Positions 15,501 through 24,132 are shown, counted from the stretch's first letter. The stretch is DNA of 24,694 bases from an uncultured Bacilli bacterium (GCA_947632685.1 CANRQD010000007.1:1-24694); one strand, 5' to 3'. Program-made: numbers and translations. Notes: generated by a model from the sequence alone, not told the origin.

Positions 15501-15593
15501 TTTGGCAAAATAATTAACCCCTAGGTATTTTGACAAATATATCAAAATACCTAAGGGGCCATATTTTTATATTAAGCTCGAAAAAGTTCGAAC
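15501..15593. repeat. Direct repeat copy A (with hairpin), next to ssrA
   Basis: First copy of the ~94-bp repeat, ending about 12 bases downstream of the ssrA CCA. Its core (15518-15558) is a 16-bp stem, CCCCTAGGTATTTTGA against TCAAAATACCTAAGGGG with one bulged base and an 8-base loop. T-rich tails follow on both sides, so it can serve as a bidirectional terminator and presumably ends the ssrA transcript. Confidence 0.85.
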
Positions 15594-15604
15594 AGATTTC
15601 CCAA

Positions 15605-15981
15605 TGGTGGAGCTGAGGAGAATCGAACTCCTGTCCAAAAATATCGATACATAAACCTCTACAAGTTTAGTTAACTAATTCTATTCATATATCATCCAAG
15701 TAGTTAACGACCAAGATAATATACTAGTCTTAAAATTCTTTCTATCTTATAGACAAAAGATAGCTATAACCTATTAATATAAACCCTTAATTATCTCATA
15801 GGTATAGATAAAAAAGAGTGCATTCCCTTATTTTATTAGGCAAAAGCAACTGCTTGGTTTCCACCAAACATGTTTGCGAATGCATTTTTAATTTTGTTTG
15901 CGTTTATTTTTATTTGTTCGTAACGTGAACCTTCGACTTGCCATCTATGCTCTAATATTCCTGTCGAAACCAGTCAGCCCC
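15605..15981 (-). ncRNA. ssrA: Transfer-messenger RNA (tmRNA)
   Basis: Rescues stalled ribosomes together with SmpB and tags the unfinished protein for proteolysis. The 5' end GGGGCTG pairs with CAGCTCC before A-CCA to form the tRNA-like acceptor stem; GGTTTCGACAGG and the T-arm GGAGTTCGATTCTCC are the conserved tRNA-like parts. The tag frame (15836-15901) resumes at GCA and encodes 21 residues, starting ANKIKNAFAN, containing Met-Phe-Gly-Gly and ending NQAVAFA before tandem TAA stops. A tag this long ending in Phe-Ala rather than Leu-Ala-Ala recalls mollicute tags. The CCA is encoded. It lies directly after smpB with its own promoter. Confidence 0.97.
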
Positions 15982-15989
15982 ATGGGAAG

Positions 15990-15998
15990 ATTATACCA
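15990..15998 (-). promoter_or_regulatory. Extended -10 promoter of ssrA
   Basis: TGG-TATAAT on the minus strand ends 8 bases before the mature 5' G of tmRNA. The -35 region is only T-rich and overlaps the smpB terminator tail. Confidence 0.75.
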
Positions 15999-16010
15999 CA
16001 AAATAATATA

Positions 16011-16036
16011 AAATAAAAGTGGAACTATTTTCCACT
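16011..16036 (-). terminator. Terminator after smpB
   Basis: AGTGGAA and TTCCACT form a perfect 7-bp stem with a 5-base loop, followed by TTTATTTTAT on the minus strand, just past the smpB stop. It separates the rnr-capA-smpB transcript from ssrA. Confidence 0.85.
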
Positions 16037-16040
16037 AATT

Positions 16041-16481
16041 TTAATATCTATTTTTTAATTGCTTATCTATGTTTCTTTTAATATCTCTTTCTTTTATTGA
16101 TTCTCTCTTATCATAATTTTTCTTACCTCTACAAATAGCAAGTTCTACTTTCAATATATTATTTTTAAAATATAACTTTAAAGGTATTAATGTTAAACCT
16201 TGATTATTAACTGCCTCACTAATTTTTTTTATTTCTTTTTTATGTAATAATAACTTTCTAGTTCTAGTTTCATTATGATTAAAAATATTGCCTTCCTTAT
16301 ATTGAGATACAAACATATTTAATAAAAATATTTCATTATTTTTTATAATACCATAACTATCTTTTATATTAGCACTGCCCATTCTAATCGATTTTATTTC
16401 AGTACCAGTTAATTCTATACCAGCTTCATAAGTATCCTCAATAAAGTAATCATGTCGTGCTTTTCTATTATAAATTTCCAT
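16041..16481 (-). CDS. smpB: SsrA-binding protein SmpB
   Basis: Small basic partner of tmRNA that binds its tRNA-like domain and sits in the ribosomal decoding site. At 146 residues it has normal length. Hallmarks are NRKARHDYFIEDTYEAGIELTG at the N-terminus (cited in parts: NRKARHDYFI, EAGIEL-GTEIKSIR), the KLYFKNNILKVELAICRGKKNYDKR core and the Lys/Arg-rich tail RDIKRNIDKQLKNRY. The ATG follows GGGAGG and lies 2 bases after the stop of the CapA-family gene, so it is co-translated with it. ssrA follows downstream, keeping the two trans-translation components adjacent as in Bacillus. Confidence 0.98.
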   Translation of the reverse strand: MEIYNRKARHDYFIEDTYEAGIELTGTEIKSIRMGSANIKDSYGIIKNNEIFLLNMFVSQYKEGNIFNHNETRTRKLLLHKKEIKKISEAVNNQGLTLIPLKLYFKNNILKVELAICRGKKNYDKRESIKERDIKRNIDKQLKNRY

Positions 16482-16483
16482 AA

Positions 16484-17662
16484 TTATGCCTCCCTTAATG
16501 GTCCAAACTCTATACCTTGATACCTTTCTGTTACTACGTTTTTGTACTTTTCATAATACTCTTTATAATTTGGTAATATTATATTATTTAAATCACTATA
16601 TGGATAAACTTTAAAGTCTCTACTACTATTATTATAATGTGTATAAATAAGATCTGCTTTTAAATCTTCCAATGATATAGTTGTGTTATTATTTTCAACA
16701 ACCTTCTTTATATTAAGTCCCATCATAAGACCAGTTAAACGTTCCACTCCTACTTGATTAGAAATATAATTACCTAATGAATAAATAACTAATGTTTTTC
16801 CAATAAATTCAACAGGCTCTACAACATGAGGATGAGCTCCTATTATTATATCCACTCCTAAAGATGATAAAAAATTTGCAATTTCTTGTTGTTGATTATC
16901 TACTCCTAGACTATACTCTGTTCCCCAATGCATAGCTACTATAACAACATCTACTTTATCCCTTACTTTTTCTATATCTTGTTGAGCTTTATCATTTGAA
17001 TATACGTTATTTAAATACTCTTTCCCTACTGGTGTATTTAGTCCATTAGTCCATGTGGTATATGAAAAGAAAGCATACTTGATACCATTTATTTCATAAA
17101 TTCTAACTTTATCTCTATCTTCAAATGATGAATATTGACCTGCAGTAACTACACCCTTTTGTTGATTCCAATATTCCAATGATTTTAAAACTCCGTCTTC
17201 TCCTTTGTCCATAGTATGATTTGTTGCTAAAGAAACCAAATTAAAACCAGAATCTATAAAAGCATCGCCTACTTCAGTAGGAGAATTAAATCTTGGATAA
17301 CTAGATAAACCTAATTGAACCCCACCTAATATAGTTTCCTGATTATAATACTTTAAATCATATTTACTTACAATAGGTTTTGTCAATTCTAACATAGGCT
17401 TAAAGTCATAGCTACCATCTGCTTGTTGTGCATCCAAATAAACTCTATCATGAATCAAAGCATCTCCAACCATTATTAAAGAAGCATTGTATTCTTTTCT
17501 TGTTTCTTTTTCTTCTTTTACTACCTTCTCTTTTTTTTGCACTTTTTCTTTTTTATCAGAAGAATTAAAACTATATACACTAAATACAATCAATCCTGCT
17601 AGTACAAGTACTAACCCCATGATAATAAAAATAACATGTGTTTTAATTCTTCTTTTTTTCAT
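16484..17662 (-). CDS. CapA-family membrane-anchored metallophosphatase-like protein
   Basis: A 392-residue protein of the CapA/PgsA family (calcineurin-like fold), known from poly-gamma-glutamate capsule formation but also found where no capsule genes exist. A basic start and one membrane span (about 10-31) are followed by a Lys/Glu-rich linker (36-58), placing the catalytic domain outside the cell. Metal-site motifs are VGDALIHDRV (65-74), ATNHTMDKG (146-154, Asn148-His149), MHWGTEY and GAHPHVVEP. All look intact. One base separates it from rnr and two from smpB, an unusual guest between those two genes. No other capsule gene (capB, capC) is present, so the substrate is open. Confidence 0.9.
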   Translation of the reverse strand: MKKRRIKTHVIFIIMGLVLVLAGLIVFSVYSFNSSDKKEKVQKKEKVVKEEKETRKEYNASLIMVGDALIHDRVYLDAQQADGSYDFKPMLELTKPIVSKYDLKYYNQETILGGVQLGLSSYPRFNSPTEVGDAFIDSGFNLVSLATNHTMDKGEDGVLKSLEYWNQQKGVVTAGQYSSFEDRDKVRIYEINGIKYAFFSYTTWTNGLNTPVGKEYLNNVYSNDKAQQDIEKVRDKVDVVIVAMHWGTEYSLGVDNQQQEIANFLSSLGVDIIIGAHPHVVEPVEFIGKTLVIYSLGNYISNQVGVERLTGLMMGLNIKKVVENNNTTISLEDLKADLIYTHYNNSSRDFKVYPYSDLNNIILPNYKEYYEKYKNVVTERYQGIEFGPLREA

Positions 17663-17663
17663 A

Positions 17664-19766
17664 CTACAACTTCCTTACTACTTCAAAATCAATAATCTTT
17701 TCTTCTTTACTTGCTCTAACACATTTTACTATAACTCTATCACCAATTGTATATTTTATATGACTTCTTTCTCCTGTTAAAGTCATTCTTTCTTCATCAT
17801 AATGGAAGAAATCATTCATATCTTTAATTGGTACTAATCCTTCAATTAAGTTATCTAATTCTACAAACATTCCAAAACTAGTAACGGTAGAAATCATTCC
17901 TTCAAATTCTTCACCTATGTGTTTTTCCATATATTCAGCCATTTTCATATCTTCTACTTCTCTTTCACAATCAACTGAAGCTCTTTCTCTAGATGAGGAA
18001 TGTTCTGCAACGAAAACTAACTTTTCTTCCCAATATCTTATTGTTTTTGGATCTAATTTTTTATCAAATAAATATGTTCTAAGTAATCTATGTACTGTGG
18101 TATCTGGATATCTTCTAATAGGTGATGTAAAATGTGTATAACATTTACTTGCAAGACCATAATGTCCTAAATTTTCAGGTTTATAAACAGCTTTTTGCAT
18201 ACTTCTTAATAATAAGCTTGATAATATTTTAAATTCTTTTTTATCTTCCAAAAACTTAATTAATTTTTGAATAGTTTTTGGACTAGTATCTTTAATATCA
18301 CCGGGTATTTGATATCCAAGTGTTGCAATAAAGGATAAATAATTTCTTATTTTTTCTTCTTTTGGTACTTCATGAACACGATAAATAAATGGTAAATTCA
18401 TAAAATAAATATGAGTTGCAACACATTCATTAGCTGCTATCATAAAGTCTTCTATTAGATTCTCTCCAGCACCTCTATATCTTTTAACAATTTCAGTTGG
18501 TACACAATTATCATCTACTAATATTTTAGCTTCATCAACTTCAAAATCTATATAACCACGTTTTATTTTTTCTTTTCTTAAAATATCTGCAAGTTCTTTC
18601 ATTAGCCTTAAACTTTTTTCATATGGTTCATACCCAGTGGGTATTTCATTATTTTCTAAAATACTATTTACTTTTTTATAAGTCATTTGTATTCTAGATT
18701 TTATAACACTAGGAAATATATCATAATCAATTTGTTTACCATTACTATCAAATTCCATGACACAAGATATAGCCAATCTATCTACATTAGGATTTAATGA
18801 GCAAATACCATTAGATAATTCATGTGGTAACATTGGTATAACCCTATCTACTAAATAAACACTAGTTCCTCTCTCCATTGCTTCATTATCAAGGGGACTA
18901 CCTTCAGTAACATAATGTGATACATCAGCAATATGAACACCTAATTCATAATGACCATTATTAAGTTTTTTTATTGAAATAGCATCATCTATATCTTTAG
19001 TATCATCACCATCTATAGTAAATATTTCAACATCTCTTAAATCTTTTCTATTATGATATTCTTCTTCTAAAACTTCCATTGGTATTTCTTTTACTTCTTC
19101 ACATACATCGTCAGGAAATTTTGTATTAATATTATATTTATGAACAATAGATAATATATCTACACCAGGATCATTTTTATGACCAATTATTTCTATAACT
19201 TTTCCATAATATTTATGATTATTTATTCTTTTACCTAATTCAATTACTACTTTATGTCCATCAACAGCATTCATTGAATCTTCTTTTTTTATTTCTATTT
19301 CAATATTTAATTTTTTATCATCTAAAGTTACAATACCTTTATCATTTTTAAAATTAATTTCACCAACATAGTTTTTTGTTTCTCTTTTTATTATTTTTAA
19401 AATTCTACCCTCTGGTTTTGCAATATTCAATTTAGTAGTTATTTCTACTAAGACTATATCATCATTAAGAGCACTATTCATATTATCTGCACTTACATAT
19501 ACATCTTCTTGCATATTATCTATTTGTACAAAACCAAATCCTTTTTTATTAGCACGTAATATTCCTTTTCTTAAATGACTATTTTCAAGTAACATATATT
19601 TATCTTTATTGGAATGATAAATTATACATTCATCTTCTAATTCTCTAAGTATAGTACTTAATTCTTCTAATTCACTAACTTCATTTAATTCTAGTTCATC
19701 TTTTATATCATAAATTGATAAGGCACCATCACTTTTTTTTAAGACCCTTATTATCTCTTCTTTCAT
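17664..19766 (-). CDS. rnr: Ribonuclease R
   Basis: Processive 3'-5' exoribonuclease that degrades structured RNA and non-stop mRNA during trans-translation. The 700 residues show an N-terminal winged-helix-like region (about 1-65), cold-shock domains (about 66-210), the RNB catalytic domain with TIDGDDTKDIDDA (250-262) holding the metal-binding aspartates, and a C-terminal S1 domain (about 615-700, GMISTVTSFGMFVELDNLIEGLVP). It ends right after S1, lacking the long basic tail of E. coli RNase R. The ATG has GAAGGTGA upstream. It follows secG and precedes the CapA-family gene and smpB, the classic secG-rnr-smpB-ssrA association. Confidence 0.97.
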   Translation of the reverse strand: MKEEIIRVLKKSDGALSIYDIKDELELNEVSELEELSTILRELEDECIIYHSNKDKYMLLENSHLRKGILRANKKGFGFVQIDNMQEDVYVSADNMNSALNDDIVLVEITTKLNIAKPEGRILKIIKRETKNYVGEINFKNDKGIVTLDDKKLNIEIEIKKEDSMNAVDGHKVVIELGKRINNHKYYGKVIEIIGHKNDPGVDILSIVHKYNINTKFPDDVCEEVKEIPMEVLEEEYHNRKDLRDVEIFTIDGDDTKDIDDAISIKKLNNGHYELGVHIADVSHYVTEGSPLDNEAMERGTSVYLVDRVIPMLPHELSNGICSLNPNVDRLAISCVMEFDSNGKQIDYDIFPSVIKSRIQMTYKKVNSILENNEIPTGYEPYEKSLRLMKELADILRKEKIKRGYIDFEVDEAKILVDDNCVPTEIVKRYRGAGENLIEDFMIAANECVATHIYFMNLPFIYRVHEVPKEEKIRNYLSFIATLGYQIPGDIKDTSPKTIQKLIKFLEDKKEFKILSSLLLRSMQKAVYKPENLGHYGLASKCYTHFTSPIRRYPDTTVHRLLRTYLFDKKLDPKTIRYWEEKLVFVAEHSSSRERASVDCEREVEDMKMAEYMEKHIGEEFEGMISTVTSFGMFVELDNLIEGLVPIKDMNDFFHYDEERMTLTGERSHIKYTIGDRVIVKCVRASKEEKIIDFEVVRKL

Positions 19767-19800
19767 ATTTTCACCTTCATATATTGTTATACTTATATTA

Positions 19801-19832
19801 TAAAATAAAAAAGACTAAATTAATAGTCTTTT
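19801..19832 (-). terminator. Terminator after secG
   Basis: AAAAGACTA and TAGTCTTTT pair over 9 bp with a 6-base loop, then TTATTTTA on the minus strand. It overlaps the secG stop. rnr must therefore rely on read-through or on a promoter in the 60-base gap, where TATAAT-like boxes exist without a good -35. Confidence 0.75.
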
Positions 19833-20049
19833 AATCAATAAATGTTGCGATTAAAGAAATAAGGAAGAAAGCTAGACCTAATAACATTGTAAATCTACTA
19901 ATTACTAATTCTGATCCTCTTTCTTTTCTATTTGTAAAAAGCTCTGAACTACCACCACTAATTATTTGGGCTGCTCCTTCTGCTTTACCACTTTGCAATA
20001 ATACAATAATTATTAATAAAATTGATATGATAAGTAATGCAATTTCCAT
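19831..20049 (-). CDS. secG: Protein translocase subunit SecG
   Basis: Small auxiliary subunit of the SecYEG channel. The 72 residues have two membrane helices (about 2-19 and 50-70) joined by the conserved loop LLQSGKAEGAAQIISGGSS, with the QSGK and GG features of the family. The frame is open from 20088, but the ATG at 20049 directly follows AGGAGG and gives the standard N-terminus MEIALLI, so it is chosen. It follows eno and has its own predicted promoter. Confidence 0.95.
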   Translation of the reverse strand: MEIALLIISILLIIIVLLQSGKAEGAAQIISGGSSELFTNRKERGSELVISRFTMLLGLAFFLISLIATFID

Positions 20050-20076
20050 ACTACACCTCCTGTAAACGATAGATAT

Positions 20077-20105
20077 ATAATAACACAAATTTATTTATTT
20101 GTAAA
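20077..20105 (-). promoter_or_regulatory. Promoter of secG
   Basis: TTTACA (20100-20105), 17-base spacer, TATTAT (20077-20082), giving a start near 20070 and a ~20-base leader. Confidence 0.65.
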
Positions 20106-20121
20106 TATATACCAATTAATA

Positions 20122-21348
20122 CTAGGATTTATTTTTTAACTGCTCTTCTATTCTCATTAATTGATTGTATTTGCATATTCTATCTGTTCTAGACATAGAA
20201 CCTGTTTTTATTTGACCTAAATCAAGACCTACTGCTAAATCTGCAATAGTTGTATCTTCAGTTTCACCACTTCTATGTGAAATTATTGTTTTATAACCAT
20301 GTGCTTTGGCAAGTTCAATTGTTTCTAATGTTTCAGTAATTGTACCAATTTGATTTACTTTTAATAAAATGGCATTACCAGCATGATTATCTATTCCCAT
20401 TTGAAGACATTTTTTATTAGTAACAAATAAGTCATCGCCTACTAATTGAATTTTATCTCCTAATAATTCAGTTACTTTTCTAAAACCTTCCCAATCATTC
20501 TCATCAACTGGATCTTCAATAGAAACTATTGGATATTTTTCTACTAAATCTTGATAAAATTTAATAAGCTCATCTGTTGTCATATTTTTACCATCTACAT
20601 GATAGTAACCATTTGAATAAAATTCTGATGCGGCAACATCTATTGCTATTTTAACATCAATACCAGGTGTGTATCCAGCTTGTATTATAGCTTCTATAAT
20701 TAAATCAAAACCTTCTTTATTAGACTCTAAATTTGGAGCAAATCCACCTTCATCACCTACACCTGTAAAATAGCCTTTAGTATTTAAAACTTTTTTTAGA
20801 CTATGAAATACTTCAGAACCAACTCTTACTCTTTCATGAATTGTATCTCTTTGTGGAATAATCATAAATTCTTGAAAATCTAAATTATTATCAGCATGTG
20901 CTCCTCCATTAATTATATTCATCATTGGATATGGAAGAGTTTTTCCATTACCAATATATTCATATAACTCTAATCCTTTTTCTTTTGCACTTGCTTTCAT
21001 AGCAGCCATACTAACACCAAGTATTGCATTAGCTCCTAATTTAGATTTAGTTTCTGTTCCATCTAATTCAATCATTTTATAATCTAATTCTTTTTGATTA
21101 GAAGCATCCATTCCAATAACTGCATCACGAAGTATGGTATTAACATTATTTACAGCTTTTAATACTCCCTTACCACCATATCTTAAATCTTTATCTCTCA
21201 TTTCAAGAGCTTCTCTTTCTCCAGTTGATGCTCCACTTGGCACTGCTGCACGACCCATTATTCCATTTTCTAATATAACATCTACTTCAACTGTTGGATT
21301 ACCTCTTGAATCCAATATTTCACGACCTATTACATCTTTAATTTTCAT
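20122..21348 (-). CDS. eno: Enolase
   Basis: Glycolytic enzyme converting 2-phosphoglycerate to phosphoenolpyruvate. Family signatures are REILDSRGNPTVEVDV at the N-terminus, GASTGEREALEMRD, the magnesium-binding acids in IDVAASEF, SIEDPVDE and GDDLFVTN, and SHRSGETEDTTIADLAVG. The 408 residues are slightly shorter than the usual ~430, mostly in surface loops; all active-site residues are present. The ATG has AGGAGG and overlaps the end of murD by 11 bases. No other glycolytic gene is adjacent, whereas in Bacillus eno usually follows pgk-tpi-pgm. Confidence 0.98.
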   Translation of the reverse strand: MKIKDVIGREILDSRGNPTVEVDVILENGIMGRAAVPSGASTGEREALEMRDKDLRYGGKGVLKAVNNVNTILRDAVIGMDASNQKELDYKMIELDGTETKSKLGANAILGVSMAAMKASAKEKGLELYEYIGNGKTLPYPMMNIINGGAHADNNLDFQEFMIIPQRDTIHERVRVGSEVFHSLKKVLNTKGYFTGVGDEGGFAPNLESNKEGFDLIIEAIIQAGYTPGIDVKIAIDVAASEFYSNGYYHVDGKNMTTDELIKFYQDLVEKYPIVSIEDPVDENDWEGFRKVTELLGDKIQLVGDDLFVTNKKCLQMGIDNHAGNAILLKVNQIGTITETLETIELAKAHGYKTIISHRSGETEDTTIADLAVGLDLGQIKTGSMSRTDRICKYNQLMRIEEQLKNKS

Positions 21349-22729
21349 TTTTATTATCCTCCTTATTATTTTCTTTTTTATTTTCTTTTAACTCTTTAAC
21401 ATATTTTTTAAATTCTGCGCCTCTAATTTCACATTCCTTATATCGATCCCAAGAAGCTGAAGCCGGACTCAATAAGACTATACCGCCTTTTTCTGTTACT
21501 TCAACACATTTTTTAAAACCATCACCTAAATGTTCATATATATATGTAGGTATATTTAATTTATCACCAAACTCTTTTACTCTTTCTCTACATTCTCCTA
21601 TACCTATAATATTAGAAACATTTTTCATATATGGACTTAAGTCATTGAAATTTTGTCCTCTTTCTAGCCCACCTAATATAATAGTAATTGGCTTATCAAA
21701 AGATGACAATGCGATTTGACTACATTTAATATTAGTTGCTTCTGTATCATTGTAATATCTTACATCATTTACTGTATCTACATATTCTAATCTGTGCTCT
21801 ACTCCTGTGAAATTACTTAATACTTTATCTATTATTTCATTTGAAACATCAAACTCTTTAGCAATCATAATAGCACCCATACAATTTTCTAAATTATGAA
21901 CACCTGGTATTTTTATATGAGAAATATCTATTACTTTATTATCATAATAGTATATATATCCGTCCTTTTTATAGCAGCCATTAATTTCATTTTTACTAGA
22001 AAAATATTTCATTTGAGATTTAATATTTTTTAACTCATTTATAACTTCATCATTTTCCATATTTACAATTGCAATATCACTTGATTCTTGATTATAAAAC
22101 ATTTTTGCTTTTACTTCTTTATAATGTTCATATGTTTTTAAGAAATCTATATGAGCTTCACTTATATTAGTAAACAAACCTATATGTGGTTTAAATGTAT
22201 CAATATTTTCTCCTTGTTGACAAGATACTTCCATTACAATAATATCATCTTTTTTTAGTTTTTCTAAAAAACTACATAATGGATACCCAATATTTCCTGT
22301 TAAGTGAACTCTATTACCAAATGCTTCTTTTAAAATTTTATATGTAAGTGTTGTTGTTGTTGTCTTTCCATTTGTACCTGTTATACCAATTAAAGTAACA
22401 TCATCAGGTAATAATTTATAAGCCATTTCTACCTCATTAATAACCTCTATTCCTAATTTCTTTGCTTTAATTACATATTTATGATCTATAGGTACACCAG
22501 GATTTTTAATTAAATAATCAAAACTATCATCTAATAAATCATCAGGATGTGATCCAAATATTAGTTCAACTCCAATATTTCTTAATTCATTAACTTGCTC
22601 TTCATTTTGACTAGCTTCATCTTTATTATCATTTAATATTACTGTATTACCTCTTTTTATTAGTATTTTAGCAGCTTCATATCCACTTCTTGCCATACCA
22701 AGAACTAAGATTTTTTTATTTTCAAACAT
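21338..22729 (-). CDS. murD: UDP-N-acetylmuramoyl-L-alanine--D-glutamate ligase
   Basis: Cytoplasmic Mur ligase that adds D-glutamate to the peptidoglycan precursor. The 463 residues show an N-terminal Rossmann-like domain (KILVLGMARSGYEAAKIL), the ATP P-loop GTNGKTTT (118-125), the central NMENDEV region and C-terminal LGGLERGQNFNDL and LLSPASASWD, all typical of MurD. The tail is Lys/Asn/Glu-rich (ENKKENNKEDNKNEN), an unusual extension. The frame opens at 22774, but the ATG at 22729 has AGGTGA just upstream and gives the family's normal start. A TATAAT at 22746-22751 without a good -35 may serve as promoter. It is divergent from the FemX-like gene, another peptidoglycan gene. Confidence 0.96.
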   Translation of the reverse strand: MFENKKILVLGMARSGYEAAKILIKRGNTVILNDNKDEASQNEEQVNELRNIGVELIFGSHPDDLLDDSFDYLIKNPGVPIDHKYVIKAKKLGIEVINEVEMAYKLLPDDVTLIGITGTNGKTTTTTLTYKILKEAFGNRVHLTGNIGYPLCSFLEKLKKDDIIVMEVSCQQGENIDTFKPHIGLFTNISEAHIDFLKTYEHYKEVKAKMFYNQESSDIAIVNMENDEVINELKNIKSQMKYFSSKNEINGCYKKDGYIYYYDNKVIDISHIKIPGVHNLENCMGAIMIAKEFDVSNEIIDKVLSNFTGVEHRLEYVDTVNDVRYYNDTEATNIKCSQIALSSFDKPITIILGGLERGQNFNDLSPYMKNVSNIIGIGECRERVKEFGDKLNIPTYIYEHLGDGFKKCVEVTEKGGIVLLSPASASWDRYKECEIRGAEFKKYVKELKENKKENNKEDNKNEN

Positions 22730-22779
22730 AAAATCACCTACTATAATTATACTATAAATAATAGTTTTTAGCATTAATA

Positions 22780-22808
22780 TTGAAACAAAATTTTAGGTAT
22801 GATATAAT
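22780..22808 (+). promoter_or_regulatory. Promoter of the FemX-like gene
   Basis: TTGAAA (22780-22785), 17-base spacer, TATAAT (22803-22808) with TG one base before the -10. A strong plus-strand promoter in the 107-base divergent gap shared with murD. Confidence 0.85.
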
Positions 22809-22836
22809 TAATCTATAACAAAAAGGAGGCTTCATA

Positions 22837-24075
22837 ATGAAAATTGTTACTATAGATTCTTCACAATTTGATAATTTTGCAAAGAATCATAAATATAGAA
22901 ATTATTATCAAACTTCTCAATATGGAAATATTATGAACAAATTTAATTATGAAGTTAGATATATAGGTATAGAAGACGATAATGGAAACTTAATTGGTGC
23001 ATCATTATTATTAATACAAGATGCTGTAATGAAAACTAAACTTGCTTATGCACCTCGTGGAATTTTGTTTGATTTTACTGATTCTGATAAAGTAGAAGAA
23101 TTAGTTACAACACTAAAAAACAGTTTAGGTAAAGAAGGAATAGCTACATTAAGAATTGATCCTGCAATACCTTTAACTATTAGAGATAATAAAGGCAATA
23201 TAATGAACATAAATAATGAAGCTAGTATAATAATGGAAAATCTAAAACATGCAGGATTTAACTACAAAGGTGAAAATTTATATTTTGAAACAGAAAAACC
23301 CAGATGGGAAGCATTAACACTATTAGATAAAAATATTAGAGATATATATCAAAATTTTGATAAAAAAACTAAAACTAAAATTAATAAAGCAATAAAATGT
23401 GGTATAGAAATACATAGGGATAAAGATAAAGATGTTACAGAATTATTTAATTTTGTAAAACATAATGGTTATCCATTAAAATTTTATAAAGGATTTTGTG
23501 AACAATTTAATAATTTAGCTGATGTATTTTATGCAAAACTTAATACTGAGAATTTCGTTTTGAATAGTAAAAAAAAATATGAAGATGAATTAGAAAAAAA
23601 TGAAAAAATATCTAAAGAGTTTCAAGACTTAGCTCAACAAAATGAAGATAGAAGAGATATATTTAATAAAAAAGTACTTTCAGATAAGCTTTTAGGAATA
23701 TATAAAAGTAACCTAATATTTGCAACTAACCTACTTAAGGAATATCCAGAAGGAATTATTATAGCAGGTGGATTATGTATAGTTTATGATAATGCTGCTT
23801 ATATGATAATAGAAGGTACAAACCAAAAATTCAAAAATCTTAATGCCAATTACTTATTAAAATGGCGTATGATAAGTGATTATAAAAATGAAAAATTAAA
23901 ATATGTAAACTTCAATGCTGTAACAGGTGATTTTGATAGAAAAAGTAAATATGCTGGACTTAATGAAGTAAAAGGAAGCTATAATGCCGTAATAACTGAA
24001 TATATTGGTGAGTATGATATTATTCTTAACAATTTTAGATATGGTTTATATAAAAACTTTACAAAAGAGAAATAA
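22837..24075 (+). CDS. FemAB-family peptidoglycan bridge aminoacyltransferase
   Basis: Transfers an amino acid from aminoacyl-tRNA to the peptidoglycan precursor, forming the interpeptide bridge (FemX/MurM-like). The 412 residues carry two GNAT-like halves: YQTSQYGNIM and IGASLLLI in the first, GIIIAGGLCIVYDNAAYMIIEGT and LKWRMISDYK in the second. A charged helical insertion (about 244-285, KKYEDELEKNEKISKEF) matches the coiled-coil arm of Fem proteins. LYFETEKPRW is the family's linker region. AAGGAGG precedes the ATG. It is the only plus-strand gene of the window and ends convergently with tuf. Which amino acid it adds cannot be read from sequence. Confidence 0.92.
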   Translation: MKIVTIDSSQFDNFAKNHKYRNYYQTSQYGNIMNKFNYEVRYIGIEDDNGNLIGASLLLIQDAVMKTKLAYAPRGILFDFTDSDKVEELVTTLKNSLGKEGIATLRIDPAIPLTIRDNKGNIMNINNEASIIMENLKHAGFNYKGENLYFETEKPRWEALTLLDKNIRDIYQNFDKKTKTKINKAIKCGIEIHRDKDKDVTELFNFVKHNGYPLKFYKGFCEQFNNLADVFYAKLNTENFVLNSKKKYEDELEKNEKISKEFQDLAQQNEDRRDIFNKKVLSDKLLGIYKSNLIFATNLLKEYPEGIIIAGGLCIVYDNAAYMIIEGTNQKFKNLNANYLLKWRMISDYKNEKLKYVNFNAVTGDFDRKSKYAGLNEVKGSYNAVITEYIGEYDIILNNFRYGLYKNFTKEK

Positions 24076-24090
24076 ATCTCTTTTTTCTTT
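24064..24090 (+). terminator. Terminator of the FemX-like gene
   Basis: AAAGAGA and TCTCTTT form a 7-bp stem with a 6-base loop followed by TTTCTTT; it overlaps the TAA of the gene. Confidence 0.75.
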
Positions 24091-24103
24091 GTATAAATTG
24101 TGC

Positions 24104-24132
24104 CACAAAAAAACCGAAATAATTCGGTTTTT
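24104..24132 (-). terminator. Terminator of tuf (bidirectional)
   Basis: AAAACCGAA and TTCGGTTTT pair perfectly over 9 bp with a 4-base loop (24110-24131). T-runs flank both sides, so it can stop tuf on the minus strand and read-through from the FemX-like gene on the plus strand. Confidence 0.88.

Noticed and set aside
13871..15593. Insertion sequence or transposon
   Set aside because: The repeats are direct rather than inverted, the enclosed protein has no DDE, serine or tyrosine recombinase signature, and no short target duplication is seen.
17487..17780. Plus-strand frame antisense to the capA-family start and rnr end
   Set aside because: Phe/Ser-rich shadow of the Lys/Glu-rich linker on the other strand; no promoter or ribosome binding site.
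21134..21391. Plus-strand 85-residue frame across the eno start
   Set aside because: Antisense to conserved enolase residues; no start signals.
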